Below the pieces are notes generated by a model. It worked only from the letters and a program-made list of their open reading frames with translations. It did no database searches and was not told the origin of the DNA. Below are positions 42,900 through 52,974 of a stretch of 64,000 nucleotides of DNA, in pieces; position 1 is the first letter of the stretch; each line of letters begins with the position of its first letter. The position numbers and the translations under genes were made by a program. The stretch covers positions 5,025,501 to 5,089,500 of the forward strand of contig NZ_AP014627.1 in the NCBI RefSeq assembly GCF_001547895.1, given 5' to 3'. This DNA is from Pseudomonas sp. Os17. Lineage in GTDB: Bacteria; Pseudomonadota; Gammaproteobacteria; Pseudomonadales; Pseudomonadaceae.

Positions 42900-43022
42900 C
42901 TAGCAAGCACCCATACCCAACTGCATCAGCGCCAGTCCGCCGCGATGCCACCCCCACCAGGCCAGCCACAACAGCACAAGGCCAACGCCCAGGCCGGCGC
43001 TCCAACCCAGCCATGACTTCAT
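42900..43022 (-). CDS. 40-aa membrane microprotein coupled to the MFS gene
   Basis: A 40-codon reading frame, MKSWLGWSAGLGVGLVLLWL followed by AWWGWHRGGLALMQLGMGAC. Its ATG overlaps the stop codon of the upstream MFS transporter as ATGA, the same coupling seen across the cobalamin operon. Residues 7-25 form one Trp-rich membrane helix, with a Lys at residue 2 and HR after the helix. It is too short for ordinary gene calling. It could be a small transporter-associated protein. The call rests on the overlap, a clean helix and codon usage. Confidence 0.6.
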   Translation of the reverse strand: MKSWLGWSAGLGVGLVLLWLAWWGWHRGGLALMQLGMGAC

Positions 43023-44221
43023 GCTGCACTCGCCTGCAAGCGCGCTACCGGCCGCTCGCGCACCGGCCAATTGAGAGCCGCGGCCAACAGACTGAGAAGA
43101 ATCGCCACCTGCCAGATCAAGTCATAACTCCCGGTACGGTCATACACCACGCCCCCCAGCCAACCGCCAAGGAAGGAGCCCAGCTGATGGAACAGAAAGA
43201 CGATGCCGCCAAGCATCGACAGGTTCCTGACCCCGAACAGGGTCGCGACCGTGCCATTGGTCAAGGGCACGGTGGACAGCCAGAGAAAGCCCATGGCCAT
43301 GCCGAACAGGTAGGCACTGGTCTGGGTCACCGGCAGCCACAGGAACAGGCCGATCACCACCGCCCGCAGCAGGTACAGACCGGTCAACAGCCGTGGCTTG
43401 GACATCCGCCCGCCCAACCAGCCCGCCGTGTAAGTGCCAAAGATGTTGAACAAGCCGATCAGCGCCAGCACCGTGGTTCCGACTGTCGCCGGTAGATGCT
43501 GATCCACCAGATAGGCCGGCAGGTGCACGCCGATGAACACCACCTGGAAACCACAGACAAAAAAACCGAACGCCAGCAACCAGAACCCCGAGTGAGAACA
43601 GGCTTCACGCAGGGCCTCGCCCAGGCTCTGTTCATGCCCCAGCACCGGCAGCGGCTTGTCCTTGAGCATGCTGACCAGCGGCACGATCAGCGCCACCAGC
43701 AGCCCCAGCACCAGCAATGCCGTCGACCAGCCCAGCCAGCCGATCAGCCCCAGGGTTCCCGGGAGCATGGCGAATTGGCCGAAGGAGCCAGCAGCACTGG
43801 CGATCCCCATGCCCATGCTGCGCTTTTCCGGCGGCAAGGCACGACCGACCACCCCGAGAATCACCGAGAAGGAGGTTCCGGACAAACCGATGCCAATCAG
43901 CAACCCGGCACTCAGGGACAGGCTCAGCGCCGAATCCGAAAGCCCCATGAACACCAGCCCGACCGCGTACAGCACGCCGCCGATCAACACCACCCTGGCC
44001 GCCCCAAAGCGATCGGCCAGGGCTCCGGTAAAGGGCTGGGCCAGCCCCCAGATCAGGTTCTGCAGGGCAATGGCAAAGGCGAACACTTCACGCCCCCAAC
44101 CGAACTGCGCACTCATGGGCGGCAGAAACAGGCCAAAACCGTGCCGCACGCCCAGGGACAGCGCCAGGATCAATGCACTGCCGAGGAGGACCCAACCACT
44201 GGTGCGCCACATCGATGACAT
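43019..44221 (-). CDS. MFS transporter, MarR-controlled
   Basis: A 400-aa inner-membrane MFS protein with about 12 helices (LSLGVRHGFGLFLPPMSAQF at the start, GALADRFGAARVVLIGGVLY as motif A loop). It resembles the oxalate/formate antiporter-like and monocarboxylate-type MFS proteins; the substrate is unknown. A perfect CGGGTATATACCCG palindrome lies 17 bp upstream of the start and a matching site lies before the divergently-spaced MarR gene. The 40-aa membrane ORF overlaps its stop codon. Confidence 0.87.
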   Translation of the reverse strand: MSSMWRTSGWVLLGSALILALSLGVRHGFGLFLPPMSAQFGWGREVFAFAIALQNLIWGLAQPFTGALADRFGAARVVLIGGVLYAVGLVFMGLSDSALSLSLSAGLLIGIGLSGTSFSVILGVVGRALPPEKRSMGMGIASAAGSFGQFAMLPGTLGLIGWLGWSTALLVLGLLVALIVPLVSMLKDKPLPVLGHEQSLGEALREACSHSGFWLLAFGFFVCGFQVVFIGVHLPAYLVDQHLPATVGTTVLALIGLFNIFGTYTAGWLGGRMSKPRLLTGLYLLRAVVIGLFLWLPVTQTSAYLFGMAMGFLWLSTVPLTNGTVATLFGVRNLSMLGGIVFLFHQLGSFLGGWLGGVVYDRTGSYDLIWQVAILLSLLAAALNWPVRERPVARLQASAA

Positions 44222-44237
44222 TTTTATTCTCCAGTTA

Positions 44238-44251
44238 CGGGTATATACCCG
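44238..44251. promoter_or_regulatory. MarR operator, perfect palindrome
   Basis: CGGGTATATACCCG is a perfect 14-bp palindrome 17-30 bp upstream of the MFS start codon and 23 bp beyond the end of the MarR gene. It is shared almost exactly with the site at 44683. Confidence 0.75.
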
Positions 44252-44273
44252 CTTGTAATCGAACGAAGCAGCA

Positions 44274-44678
44274 TCAGGCCAGTTCGTTCAGCAAGGCCAA
44301 CAAGGTTTCACGCTTCTGCGCGCCCAGGCGATCGATCAGTCGCTGCTGAGCCGCCTCCCAGGCCGGCAAGGCCGCCGCCAGTCGCTCGTGCCCCGCCTCG
44401 GTCAGTTGCACCAGACGATTGCGCTGATCATCACCTTCCAGCAAGCGGACCAGACCGGCCGCCTCCAGCACCCGCACATTACGTCCCAGGGTACTGCGAT
44501 CCAGGCCCATGGCCTCCGCCAGGCTGGAAATGCTCGGCTGATCGAGACGCAGCAGATTGTTCAGCAAGGAATACTGGGCGACGTTAATCCCGAAGCCATC
44601 GAGGACGCCGTCGTAATACCTGCTGACGCCACGCGCGGCACGACGCAGATTGGTGCACAAACATTGAGAGGGAAGCAT
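44274..44678 (-). CDS. MarR-family transcriptional regulator
   Basis: A 134-aa winged-helix regulator. The DNA-binding core is SISSLAEAMGLDRSTLGRNV followed by the wing RLLEGDDQRNRLVQLTEAG. It lies upstream of the MFS gene on the same strand. A CGTGTATATACCCG element five bases upstream of its own start (44683-44696) and the perfect palindrome before the MFS gene suggest it represses both genes. Confidence 0.9.
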   Translation of the reverse strand: MLPSQCLCTNLRRAARGVSRYYDGVLDGFGINVAQYSLLNNLLRLDQPSISSLAEAMGLDRSTLGRNVRVLEAAGLVRLLEGDDQRNRLVQLTEAGHERLAAALPAWEAAQQRLIDRLGAQKRETLLALLNELA

Positions 44679-44682
44679 GGTG

Positions 44683-44696
44683 CGTGTATATACCCG
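44683..44696. promoter_or_regulatory. MarR operator, autoregulatory site
   Basis: CGTGTATATACCCG differs by one base from the palindrome at 44238 and lies immediately upstream of the marR-type start codon. Confidence 0.7.
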
Positions 44697-44748
44697 CGAT
44701 TAATTCAAGGCAAGAATTTTCCACTCAATCGGCAGATCCGGATCTGCC

Positions 44749-45480
44749 TCAGAATGCCACCACCGCCAGCAGCACGGTCACTTCCAGCAACTCCAGCAAC
44801 GCCCCGGCGGTGTCGCCGGTGGTGCCGCCCAAACGCCGCATCATCAACTGGCGCAACCAGACAAACAGCACCAGCGCCAGCAGCAGCGCCCAGAGTCCGC
44901 TGTAGCTGCCCAGCAGCAAACAACCGAGCACGCTCACCCCCAACACTTGCCGCCCCGCTAGCCGCGGCAGGTGATCGGCAAGAGCCTGTCCCAGGCCGCC
45001 GGCGCGAACATAGGGCGTACTGAGGAACAACCCCAGCAGCGCCGCACGCCCGATCAATGGCGCCAGCAACAAGGCGAACGCCTGCTGCTGCTCGATCAGC
45101 GCCACCAGCGCGGCGAACTTGAGCAGCAACACCAACACCAGAGTCACCACCGCGATCGGTCCGCTGCGCGGGTCCTTCATGATGCTCAAGGTGCGCTCGC
45201 GATCGCCAAAGCCCCCCAGCCAGGCATCGGCGCTGTCGGCCAGCCCGTCCAGGTGCAGGCCGCCGCTGAGCAGGACCCAGGCAGCCAGCAACAGCGCTGC
45301 ATGCAGCAGCAACGGTGTTCCCGCAAGCAGCGCATGCCACCCACACAGCAACAGGCCAAACACCAGCCCCACCAGCGGATAGAACAACAGGGAGCGCCCC
45401 AGCTCTTGAGGTTCCGGCATGCCCGGCAAGCGCACCGGCAAGCTGCTGAGAAACTGCAAGGCAATCCAGAACGGCAGCAT
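44749..45480 (-). CDS. cobS: Adenosylcobinamide-GDP ribazoletransferase (cobalamin synthase)
   Basis: A 243-aa integral membrane enzyme with about six to seven helices that joins adenosylcobinamide-GDP with alpha-ribazole (or its phosphate), the last step of the nucleotide loop assembly. The acidic motif SGGLHLDGLADSADAWLGGF near residues 72-91 is the family signature. It is the last gene of the operon, one base after cobC. Confidence 0.94.
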   Translation of the reverse strand: MLPFWIALQFLSSLPVRLPGMPEPQELGRSLLFYPLVGLVFGLLLCGWHALLAGTPLLLHAALLLAAWVLLSGGLHLDGLADSADAWLGGFGDRERTLSIMKDPRSGPIAVVTLVLVLLLKFAALVALIEQQQAFALLLAPLIGRAALLGLFLSTPYVRAGGLGQALADHLPRLAGRQVLGVSVLGCLLLGSYSGLWALLLALVLFVWLRQLMMRRLGGTTGDTAGALLELLEVTVLLAVVAF

Positions 45481-45481
45481 C

Positions 45482-46054
45482 TCAGCCCTCCTCGCTCAGC
45501 AGGCCCGGGGCGACTTTCAGGCTGAACAACGCGCCATGACTCACTTCGACACTCAACAACTGCTCCCGGGGCAGCCCCCGCGCCCGAGCCAGCAACAGGC
45601 GCATGACCCCGCCATGACTGATCAGCAGCACCCGCTGCCCGGCCCACGACTGGTACAAGCCATCAATGGCCCCCAGCACCCGCCGGGAAAAGTCCGCCAC
45701 CGGCTCTCCCTGGGGCGGTGTGAAGCTGTAGGGATCGGCCCAGAAACGCCCCAGGTCCTCCGCGTCGGTGTCCATCAGCGCCGCCGCGCTGCGCCCTTCC
45801 CAGGCGCCAAAATGCAGCTCCTGCAGATCAGGCGCCAAACTCAGGGGCACCTCCAGCCGGGCAGCCAGTTGCTCGGCAAACCGCGAACAGCGCTGCAACG
45901 GCGAACTGACGATCCGGTCCCAAGGCCCGCGCCCCTGAACCCCATCGCGCATCTGTTGCCAACCACGCTCCGTCAGGGCGTCATCCAGGCTGCCGCGCAG
46001 GCCGCCGCCCAGTTCGGTTTCCCCGTGGCGCAACAGGTCCAGGTGCAAGGTCAT
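45482..46054 (-). CDS. cobC: Alpha-ribazole phosphatase / histidine phosphatase family
   Basis: A 190-aa histidine phosphatase with the RHGE catalytic motif at residues 9-12 ([12 protein letters not shown]) and a second His in [11 protein letters not shown]. In cobalamin synthesis it removes the 5'-phosphate from alpha-ribazole phosphate or adenosylcobalamin phosphate. It overlaps cobT by four bases. It should not be confused with the threonine-phosphate decarboxylase, called CobC in some organisms and located upstream here. Confidence 0.92.
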   Translation of the reverse strand: MTLHLDLLRHGETELGGGLRGSLDDALTERGWQQMRDGVQGRGPWDRIVSSPLQRCSRFAEQLAARLEVPLSLAPDLQELHFGAWEGRSAAALMDTDAEDLGRFWADPYSFTPPQGEPVADFSRRVLGAIDGLYQSWAGQRVLLISHGGVMRLLLARARGLPREQLLSVEVSHGALFSLKVAPGLLSEEG

Positions 46055-47106
46055 GCCGGGCGATCCGCCACCGCCGCCTCGGCGAAGGTCGCCATCTGCC
46101 CGTGCAGATCGCAGGCCAGACGCAGCAATGGCACCGCCAGCGCCGCACCGCTGCCCTCCCCCAGACGCAAGCCCAGGTCCAGCAGCGGCTCGGCCTCAAG
46201 GGTCTGCAACACATGCCGGTGTCCCGGCTCCGCACCCTGATGGGCAAACAGCAGCCAGGGACGACAGGCCGGATTCAGGCGCACCGCCACCAGCGCCGCG
46301 ACGCTGCAGATAAAACCATCCACCAGCACCGCGATGCCTTCCTGGGCACACGCCAGATAGGCGCCCACCAGCGCCGCCACTTCAAACCCGCCCAGGTTGA
46401 ACAGGGTTTGCAGGGCATCGCCACGGGAGGCGGCATGCCGCGCCAGGGCCCGTTCGATCACTTGAGCCTTGTGGCTGACTCCGGCGGCATTCAGGCCGGT
46501 GCCCGGACCGGCCAACCGGGCCACCGGGATATCCAGCAAGGCACAGGCAATGGCGCTGGCAGCCGTGGTGTTGCCAATGCCCATTTCACCGCCGATAAAC
46601 AGCTGGGCGCCCTCGGCACGGGCCCGCAGCACGCTGTCACGCCCGGCCTGCAGGGCCTGCTCACCCTGATCCGGGGTCATGGCCGGTCCCTGGACAAAAT
46701 TTTGCGTACCCGCGCCCAGGTTCAGGTGGCGCACCCCCGGCAGGTTCAAACCGGACGCCACCGTTCCCAGGTCCACCACTTCCAGTTGCGCCCCCAGTTG
46801 CCGCGCCAGCACGCTGATCGCCGCCCCACCACTGACAAAGTTCAACAGCATCTGCCCGGTGACCTCTTGCGGATAGGCGGACACCCCTTCGGCGACCACC
46901 CCGTGATCACCGGCGAAGATCGCGATCCACAACCGCTCAAGGCCCGGCTTGAGCTGGCCCTGCAAACCGGCCAGGCGCACCGCCAGGGGCTCCAGCTGGC
47001 CAAGAGAGCCGGCCGGCTTGGTCAGTTGCTGCTGTCGCGCCAATGCTTGCTCGACCATCTGCGCATCGATCGCCTTGCATGGATTCAGCCACCAGGAGTT
47101 ACTCAT
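46051..47106 (-). CDS. cobT: Nicotinate-nucleotide-dimethylbenzimidazole phosphoribosyltransferase
   Basis: A 351-aa enzyme that makes alpha-ribazole phosphate from nicotinate mononucleotide and dimethylbenzimidazole. The motifs [20 protein letters not shown] and [19 protein letters not shown] are typical. The ATG at 47106 ([14 protein letters not shown]) gives the family length; the longer frame starting at 47193 would overlap cobU. It overlaps cobU by four bases. Confidence 0.95.
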   Translation of the reverse strand: MSNSWWLNPCKAIDAQMVEQALARQQQLTKPAGSLGQLEPLAVRLAGLQGQLKPGLERLWIAIFAGDHGVVAEGVSAYPQEVTGQMLLNFVSGGAAISVLARQLGAQLEVVDLGTVASGLNLPGVRHLNLGAGTQNFVQGPAMTPDQGEQALQAGRDSVLRARAEGAQLFIGGEMGIGNTTAASAIACALLDIPVARLAGPGTGLNAAGVSHKAQVIERALARHAASRGDALQTLFNLGGFEVAALVGAYLACAQEGIAVLVDGFICSVAALVAVRLNPACRPWLLFAHQGAEPGHRHVLQTLEAEPLLDLGLRLGEGSGAALAVPLLRLACDLHGQMATFAEAAVADRPA

Positions 47107-47624
47107 AACGCAGTTCCTTTCAAAGTCAGGGGCAGGCCGGCCACCGTCAGCACCACACGCTGACACCGCTCGGCCAGAGCTTGATGCAGCCAACCGGCTT
47201 CATCCACGTAACGGCGAGTCAATTCGCCCAGCGGCACGACACCCATTCCGGTTTCGTTGCTGACAAAAATGATCGTTCCCGGCAGACCGGGCAGGCACTG
47301 CAACAAGGCGTCGCGCTCGGCCAGCAGACGCTCCCGGTCATCCAGCATCAGCAGGTTGGTCAGCCACAGGGTCAGGCAATCCACCAGCAGGCAATGCCCG
47401 GGGGCGGCGGCTTGCTGCAGCACCCGGGCCAGCTCCAGAGGTTCTTCGATCAAGCCCCAATGACTCGGCCGACGCTCGCGATGATGGGCGATACGCTGGT
47501 TCATCTCGCCATCCAGAGGCTGGCTGGTAGCGATATAGGTGACCGCCAGGGCGCTGTCGGTGGCGAGTTGTTCCGCCAGGCGACTCTTGCCGGAACGGGC
47601 ACCGCCGAGAATCAGTTGCAGCAT
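47103..47624 (-). CDS. cobU: Bifunctional adenosylcobinamide kinase / phosphate guanylyltransferase
   Basis: A 173-aa enzyme that phosphorylates adenosylcobinamide and then transfers GMP to form adenosylcobinamide-GDP. The P-loop is GGARSGKS (residues 6-13). The [10 protein letters not shown] segment follows the guanylylated His region in [13 protein letters not shown], and [12 protein letters not shown] is the family signature. Also called cobP. A 36-bp gap separates it from cobQ. Confidence 0.94.
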   Translation of the reverse strand: MLQLILGGARSGKSRLAEQLATDSALAVTYIATSQPLDGEMNQRIAHHRERRPSHWGLIEEPLELARVLQQAAAPGHCLLVDCLTLWLTNLLMLDDRERLLAERDALLQCLPGLPGTIIFVSNETGMGVVPLGELTRRYVDEAGWLHQALAERCQRVVLTVAGLPLTLKGTAL

Positions 47625-47660
47625 GCTTGAGCACCTTTGAAATGAATGTTCACCGCGGTT

Positions 47661-49112
47661 CTAGCGACCACAGAGCGTGAGCAGCGCGCGGGTGTCCAGA
47701 TGCTGCTCCACCAGATCCGCCAGCCGCTCGATATCGCGCTCGCGCAAGGCGTGGTAGTCCACCTCCTGCACCGCCTCCAGGCCGGCCCAGCGCAGCAGCG
47801 CGCTGCAGGCCGCCGGGGTTTCGAACAAGCCGTGCAGGTAGGTACCGAGAATCTGCCCGTCGGCGCTCAAGGCTCCGTCGCTACGCCCATCGTCCAACTG
47901 CACGGCGGCCTGCTCCAGGGCCGGGCCACGAGTGACCCCGGCGTGAATCTCATAGCCACTGACCGCCGCATTCTCCAGGGTCAGGCGGCCACTGACGTTG
48001 CGCAGCTGCTTCTCCTCTTCAAGCACGGTTGCAAAGGCCAGCAGGCCCAGGCCCGGGCTGGAACCGGCTGTGCCCTCGAGCCCCAGCGGGTCATGCAACT
48101 GCTCGCCGAGCATCTGCAGGCCGCCGCAAATACCCAGCACCTTGCCGCCGTAGCGCAGGTGCCGGGCAAGAGCCTGCTCCCAGCCGTTGCTGCGCAGGTA
48201 GGCCAGGTCGCCGCGCACGCTTTTCGAACCGGGGAGGATGATCAGGTCGGCGGCAGGAATCGCCTGCCCGGGCCCGATGAATTGCAAGTCGACCTGGGGA
48301 TGCAAGCGCAGCGGATCGAAATCCGTGTGGTTGCTGATCCGCGGCAACACCGGCACCACCACCTTGAGCACTTGCTCGACCTTGCCGGCCTGACGCTGAT
48401 CGATGCCGTCCTCGGCTTCCAGGTGCAGGTCCATCACATAGGGCAGCACCCCGAGCACCGGTTTGCCGGTGCGGGCCTCCAGCCAGTCCAGTCCCGGTTG
48501 CAGCAGGGCCAGGTCGCCTCGGAAGCGGTTGATGATGAAGCCCTTGACCCGCGCCTGCTCACTGGGTGACAGCAGTTCCAGGGTGCCCACCAGATGCGCG
48601 AACACCCCGCCGCGGTTGATATCGGCGATCAGCAGCACCGGGCAGTCCACCGCCTCGGCAAAGCCCATGTTGGCGATGTCGCCAGCACGCAGATTGATCT
48701 CCGCCGGCGAGCCGGCACCCTCCACCATCACCACCTCATAAGCCCCCCGCAGGCGCTCATGGGAAGCCAGCACCGCCTGCATGGCGATGGCCTTGTAGTC
48801 GTGATAGGCCACGGCATTCATGGTGGTCACGGCGCGACCGTGAATGATCACCTGGGAGCCGGTGTCGCTGTTGGGCTTGAGCAACACCGGGTTCATGTCG
48901 GTGTGGGGCACCAGGTTGGCCGCCTGGGCCTGGACCGCCTGGGCCCGACCGATTTCGCCACCGTCGGCGGTCACCGCACTGTTGAGCGCCATGTTCTGCG
49001 GCTTGAACGGCACCACGCTGACGCCCTGGCGCAACAGCCAGCGACACAGCGCGGTAACCAGGGTGCTCTTGCCGGCATCCGAGGTGGTGCCCTGCACCAT
49101 CAGGGTGGTCAT
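47661..49112 (-). CDS. cobQ: Cobyric acid synthase
   Basis: A 483-aa glutamine-dependent amidotransferase that amidates positions b, d, e and g of adenosylcobyrinate a,c-diamide. The N-terminal synthetase has [18 protein letters not shown] (P-loop). The C-terminal glutaminase carries [10 protein letters not shown] with the catalytic Cys. The ATG at 49112 gives family length; the longer frame overlaps cobD. It overlaps cobD by four bases. Confidence 0.96.
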   Translation of the reverse strand: MTTLMVQGTTSDAGKSTLVTALCRWLLRQGVSVVPFKPQNMALNSAVTADGGEIGRAQAVQAQAANLVPHTDMNPVLLKPNSDTGSQVIIHGRAVTTMNAVAYHDYKAIAMQAVLASHERLRGAYEVVMVEGAGSPAEINLRAGDIANMGFAEAVDCPVLLIADINRGGVFAHLVGTLELLSPSEQARVKGFIINRFRGDLALLQPGLDWLEARTGKPVLGVLPYVMDLHLEAEDGIDQRQAGKVEQVLKVVVPVLPRISNHTDFDPLRLHPQVDLQFIGPGQAIPAADLIILPGSKSVRGDLAYLRSNGWEQALARHLRYGGKVLGICGGLQMLGEQLHDPLGLEGTAGSSPGLGLLAFATVLEEEKQLRNVSGRLTLENAAVSGYEIHAGVTRGPALEQAAVQLDDGRSDGALSADGQILGTYLHGLFETPAACSALLRWAGLEAVQEVDYHALRERDIERLADLVEQHLDTRALLTLCGR

Positions 49113-50101
49113 GGGTAATCCTTGCGATAGGCCTGCAGCGCCTGCTCCAGGCGTGCCCAGTCGGCATCGTCGGCGGGCAGGCCGAAGCGCAGGCTGCTGT
49201 TGTGGGCGAACAGCCGCAGCAGAATGCCGCGCCGTGCCATGAATTGATAAAGCTGCTCGGCCTCGGCGGTGATCAGCCATTGGAACAGGGCACAGCCGCC
49301 CTGGGGCTTGAAGCCGAACCCTTCCAGGACCTGACTCAGGCGCTGGCTGGCTACCTCGCTGCGCCGGCGCTGCCGCACATGCCCCTCGACATCCCGCAGG
49401 CACGCCTGCCCCAGCACTCGGGTCGGTCCACTGACCGCCCAGGGCCCCACATGCTCCGCCAGCAGCTTGAGCAGCCGACGCTCGGCCAGGACAAACCCCA
49501 GGCGCACGCCGGCCAGGCCAAAGAACTTGCCAAACGAGCGCAGGACAATCAGCCCCACCTGATGGGCATGCCGGGCCAGGCTCAGGTCCGGGGTGTTGTC
49601 CATGAAGGCTTCATCCACCACCAGCCAGCCGCCGCGCTGGGCCAGGCGGGCATGCCAGTCCAGCAGGCGCTCCGGAGTCAGGCTCAGGCCGGTGGGGTTG
49701 TTGGGGTTGACCACCACCAGCACATCGAGGCTGTCGAGAAAAAAATCCACTTCCTGCTCCAGCACCTCTCGCACCCGGTAGCCACTGCGGCGCCAGGCTT
49801 CGGCGTGCTCGGCATAACAGGGCGACAACACCCCGACCTTGCCCGCCCGCCGCAGTCGCGGCAGCAATTGGATCGCGGCCTGGGAACCGGCCACCGGCAG
49901 TACTTCATCGGCACCGTAGTAGGCACAGGCCGCCTGTTCCAGACCGTCATCGGTTTCCGGCAGGCGCGCCCAGGCCCGCAAGGGAATGGCCGGAATGGGA
50001 AACGGCCAGGGCGCCAATCCGCTGGACAGATCCAGCCAGGCCTCTTCGGCAATCCCGTATTCCTGGGCCGCCTTGCGCAACCTTCCGCCGTGCTCAAGCA
50101 T
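49109..50101 (-). CDS. cobD: Threonine-phosphate decarboxylase (PLP-dependent)
   Basis: A 330-aa PLP enzyme of aminotransferase fold that makes (R)-1-amino-2-propanol phosphate for the aminopropanol arm of cobalamin. VVNPNNPTG and VVDEAFMD are fold signatures, and [15 protein letters not shown] holds the PLP-binding Lys. It is called CobC in P. denitrificans nomenclature and CobD in Salmonella. It overlaps cbiB by eight bases. Confidence 0.94.
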   Translation of the reverse strand: MLEHGGRLRKAAQEYGIAEEAWLDLSSGLAPWPFPIPAIPLRAWARLPETDDGLEQAACAYYGADEVLPVAGSQAAIQLLPRLRRAGKVGVLSPCYAEHAEAWRRSGYRVREVLEQEVDFFLDSLDVLVVVNPNNPTGLSLTPERLLDWHARLAQRGGWLVVDEAFMDNTPDLSLARHAHQVGLIVLRSFGKFFGLAGVRLGFVLAERRLLKLLAEHVGPWAVSGPTRVLGQACLRDVEGHVRQRRRSEVASQRLSQVLEGFGFKPQGGCALFQWLITAEAEQLYQFMARRGILLRLFAHNSSLRFGLPADDADWARLEQALQAYRKDYP

Positions 50102-51002
50102 AGAATTCAGCCCCCAGACACAGAATCAACAACCACAGCCAGACACCTCGCTGCACCAACTGCCAGCCACGATCAATGGAGTCGGCACTGGCCGGCTCGC
50201 CTTCGCCCAGAGGCGGACGCTGATGCAACTCACCGTGATAGATCGCCGCCCCGCCCAGCTCCACTCCCAGGGCTCCCGCTCCGGCCGCCATGACCGGGCC
50301 GGCATTCGGGCTGTCCCAGGTCGGGCCCTGGCGGCGCCAGCACTTCAGCGCCAGCCGGGTCTTGCCGAGCAAGGCGTAGGTCAGGGCCACCAGACGCGCA
50401 GGAATGTAGTTGAGCAGGTCGTCGATCTTCGCCGCCGCCCAGCCGAAACGCTCGAAACGCTCGTTACGGTAGCCCCACATCGCATCCAGGGTGTTGCTCA
50501 GGCGATAGAGCACCACCCCCGGTGCGCCGGCCACGGCAAACCAGAACAACGCGGCGAACACGGCGTCGCTGCCGTTCTCCAGCACCGATTCAGTAGCCGC
50601 ACGGGCCACGGCGGTGGCGTCCAGTTCGCTGGTCTGGCGGCTCACCAGGAACCCCACCCGGTGCCGTGCTTCCTGCAGATCATCGCTGCGCAAGGCCTGA
50701 GCCACCGGCTCGACGTGCTCGCCGAGGCTGCGCAGGCCCAGGGCGCAATACAGCGCCAGGATCTCCACCAGCCAACCGATATAGGGCAGCCAGGACAGCG
50801 CGGTGGCCAACAGGGTCAGGGGCAGTACCGCCAGCACCCAGGCGCTGACGCCATGACTGCGCCAGCCCCGGCCCGCGGCGTTGAAACGTTGCTCGATACG
50901 ATCCGCCATACGGCCGAAGGCCACCAGCGGATGCCAGCGCTTGGGTTCGCCCAGCAGCGCGTCCAGCGCCACGGCGGCGACACTCAGCAACGCCACGCTC
51001 AT
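50094..51002 (-). CDS. cbiB: Adenosylcobinamide-phosphate synthase
   Basis: A 302-aa membrane protein with about four to five helices, attaching aminopropanol (or its phosphate) to adenosylcobyric acid. [20 protein letters not shown] near the start and LEVGTFTG-free, helix-rich composition with [20 protein letters not shown] near residues 225-245 are typical. Called CobD in P. denitrificans nomenclature. It overlaps bluB by four bases. Confidence 0.94.
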   Translation of the reverse strand: MSVALLSVAAVALDALLGEPKRWHPLVAFGRMADRIEQRFNAAGRGWRSHGVSAWVLAVLPLTLLATALSWLPYIGWLVEILALYCALGLRSLGEHVEPVAQALRSDDLQEARHRVGFLVSRQTSELDATAVARAATESVLENGSDAVFAALFWFAVAGAPGVVLYRLSNTLDAMWGYRNERFERFGWAAAKIDDLLNYIPARLVALTYALLGKTRLALKCWRRQGPTWDSPNAGPVMAAGAGALGVELGGAAIYHGELHQRPPLGEGEPASADSIDRGWQLVQRGVWLWLLILCLGAEFYA

Positions 51003-51649
51003 TGACTCACTCCCCAGTAATTCTCATACAGCAACTCACTCAATGGCCGGGGCTGCGCCCAGCCCTGCAGCGCCAGCATCGGCGCCGGATAGAACTCGGT
51101 AACCGGTCCCAGGCACAGCACCGCCAGGGGCTTGGCACCGGCGGGCAACCCCAGCAGGTCGGCCAGGGCCTGGGGCTCGAACAGCGACACCCAGCCCATG
51201 CCCAGACCTTCGCTGCGCGCCGCCAGCCAGAGGTTCTGAATGGCACAGGACAGCGAGGCCAGGTCCATTTCCGGCAGGGTCCGCCGGCCGAAGACATGCC
51301 GCTCGCGGCCATCCATCAGGGCCGCCACCAGCACCTCGGCACAGTCATGGATGCCTTCGACCTTAAGCTGCATGAACTCATCGGAACGCTCGCCCAGCGC
51401 CTCGGCGGTGCGCACCCGCTCCTCCTCCACCAACTGCTGGATACGCCCGCGCAACGGGCGATCGCTGATGCGGATAAAACGCCAGGGCTGCATCAGCCCC
51501 ACGCTGGGCGCCTGATGCGCCGCCTCCAGCAAACGGCGCAGCAACTCGGGCTCGACACTACCGCCGGCGAAATGCCGCATGTCCCGGCGTTCGGCGATGG
51601 CGCGATACACGGCCTCACGCTCCGCCGCAGAAAATCCCTGCTCACTCAC
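50999..51649 (-). CDS. bluB: 5,6-Dimethylbenzimidazole synthase BluB
   Basis: A 216-aa nitroreductase-fold flavoenzyme that uses oxygen to cleave reduced FMN into dimethylbenzimidazole, the lower ligand of cobalamin. The segments [20 protein letters not shown] and [19 protein letters not shown] are family signatures. Its presence supports an oxygen-dependent (aerobic) route. It overlaps cobB by eight bases and cbiB by four. Confidence 0.94.
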   Translation of the reverse strand: MSEQGFSAAEREAVYRAIAERRDMRHFAGGSVEPELLRRLLEAAHQAPSVGLMQPWRFIRISDRPLRGRIQQLVEEERVRTAEALGERSDEFMQLKVEGIHDCAEVLVAALMDGRERHVFGRRTLPEMDLASLSCAIQNLWLAARSEGLGMGWVSLFEPQALADLLGLPAGAKPLAVLCLGPVTEFYPAPMLALQGWAQPRPLSELLYENYWGVSQ

Positions 51650-52964
51650 CGCTCACACTCCCTGCAGGAGATGGAGCGAACAACGCCGCTACCGCTGCCG
51701 GATTGGACGGAAAGTAGAAATGCACGTAAGAAGCGGTCATCCGCCCGTCGCGATACACCGCCTCTGCCCCCCGCCCACCGTTGGGACTGATGCCACGGGC
51801 AATCGGCTCAAGGGCGGTCGTGGTCAGGGAGTGATGGTAGGTATGGCCACGCAAGCCGCCCTCCGGCAACTCCACGGCCTGCAAGGCCAGGGCGGCCAGA
51901 CGCTTCTGCATCACCGCCGCGCCGGGCAGCAGCCCCAGCAGCTCGGCGCACCGGCCTTCGACGTCGGTCAGGGAGTCGAGCAGGTACAGCATGCCGCCAC
52001 ACTCGGCCAGCAATGGCTTGCCCGCACCATGGTGGGCACGAATCGCGTCGAGCATGGCGCGGTTCTGCGCCAGGGCCTGGTGGTGCAACTCTGGGTAGCC
52101 ACCGGGCAGGTACAGGCTGTCCGCCTCCGGCAACTGCGTGTCATGGATAGGGGAGAAGAAATGCAACTGCGCCCCCATGGCCCGCAACAGATCGAGGCTG
52201 GCACCGTAGGTGAAGGCAAACGCCTCGTCGCGGGCCACGGCGATGCGCACCCCCTCCAGCAAGGGCGCGCAGGCCACTGGCGCTGGCGCGGCAAAACTCA
52301 CCGCAGGCGGCAGCTCCACCTGGCAGCTGCTGGCCAACGCCTCGGCGGCGGCATCCAGGCGCAGGTCGAGATCGTTCAGTTCACGAGCCTGCACCAGCCC
52401 CAGGTGCCGGCTGGGCAGTTCGATATCGGTTTCCCGGGACAGGGCGCCGTACCAGCGCAAGCCTTCGGTGAGGCTGCCTTCGAGCAACTGCGCGTGGCGC
52501 AAGGTGCCGACCCGGTTGGCCAGCACCCCGGCGAACGGCAGGTCCGGCTGGTAACGGGCCAAGCCCAGGGCCAGCGCCCCGAAGGTCTGGGCCATGGCGG
52601 TGCCATCGATCACTGCGAGCACCGGCACCCCGAAATGCCGTGCCAGATCGGCACTGGAGGGGGTGCCGTCGAACAGCCCCATGACCCCTTCGATCAGGAT
52701 CAGGTCGGCGTCAGCCGCGGCTTCCCAGAGCAAGCGCCGGCTTTCCTGCTCGCCCACCATCCACATGTCCAGCTGGTACACCGGAGCGCCGCTGGCGCGT
52801 TCGAGAATCATCGGGTCGAGAAAGTCCGGACCGCATTTGAACACCCGTACCTTGCGCCCCTGATTGCGGTGCAGGCGAGCCAGGGCGGCGGTCACGGTGG
52901 TCTTGCCCTGGCCGGAAGCCGGTGCGGCAATCAATACCGCCGGGCAATGACGAACATCGGTCAT
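51642..52964 (-). CDS. cobB: Cobyrinate a,c-diamide synthase
   Basis: A 440-aa glutamine-dependent amidotransferase for carboxylates a and c of (hydrogeno)byrinate. The P-loop APASGQGKTTVTAAL is near residue 12, and the glutaminase AECGGMLYLLDSL holds the catalytic Cys at about residue 330. The ATG at 52964 gives the family length; a longer frame begins inside cobO. A 10-bp gap separates it from cobO. Confidence 0.95.
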   Translation of the reverse strand: MTDVRHCPAVLIAAPASGQGKTTVTAALARLHRNQGRKVRVFKCGPDFLDPMILERASGAPVYQLDMWMVGEQESRRLLWEAAADADLILIEGVMGLFDGTPSSADLARHFGVPVLAVIDGTAMAQTFGALALGLARYQPDLPFAGVLANRVGTLRHAQLLEGSLTEGLRWYGALSRETDIELPSRHLGLVQARELNDLDLRLDAAAEALASSCQVELPPAVSFAAPAPVACAPLLEGVRIAVARDEAFAFTYGASLDLLRAMGAQLHFFSPIHDTQLPEADSLYLPGGYPELHHQALAQNRAMLDAIRAHHGAGKPLLAECGGMLYLLDSLTDVEGRCAELLGLLPGAAVMQKRLAALALQAVELPEGGLRGHTYHHSLTTTALEPIARGISPNGGRGAEAVYRDGRMTASYVHFYFPSNPAAVAALFAPSPAGSVSGE

Positions 52965-52974
52965 GAAGTCACAC

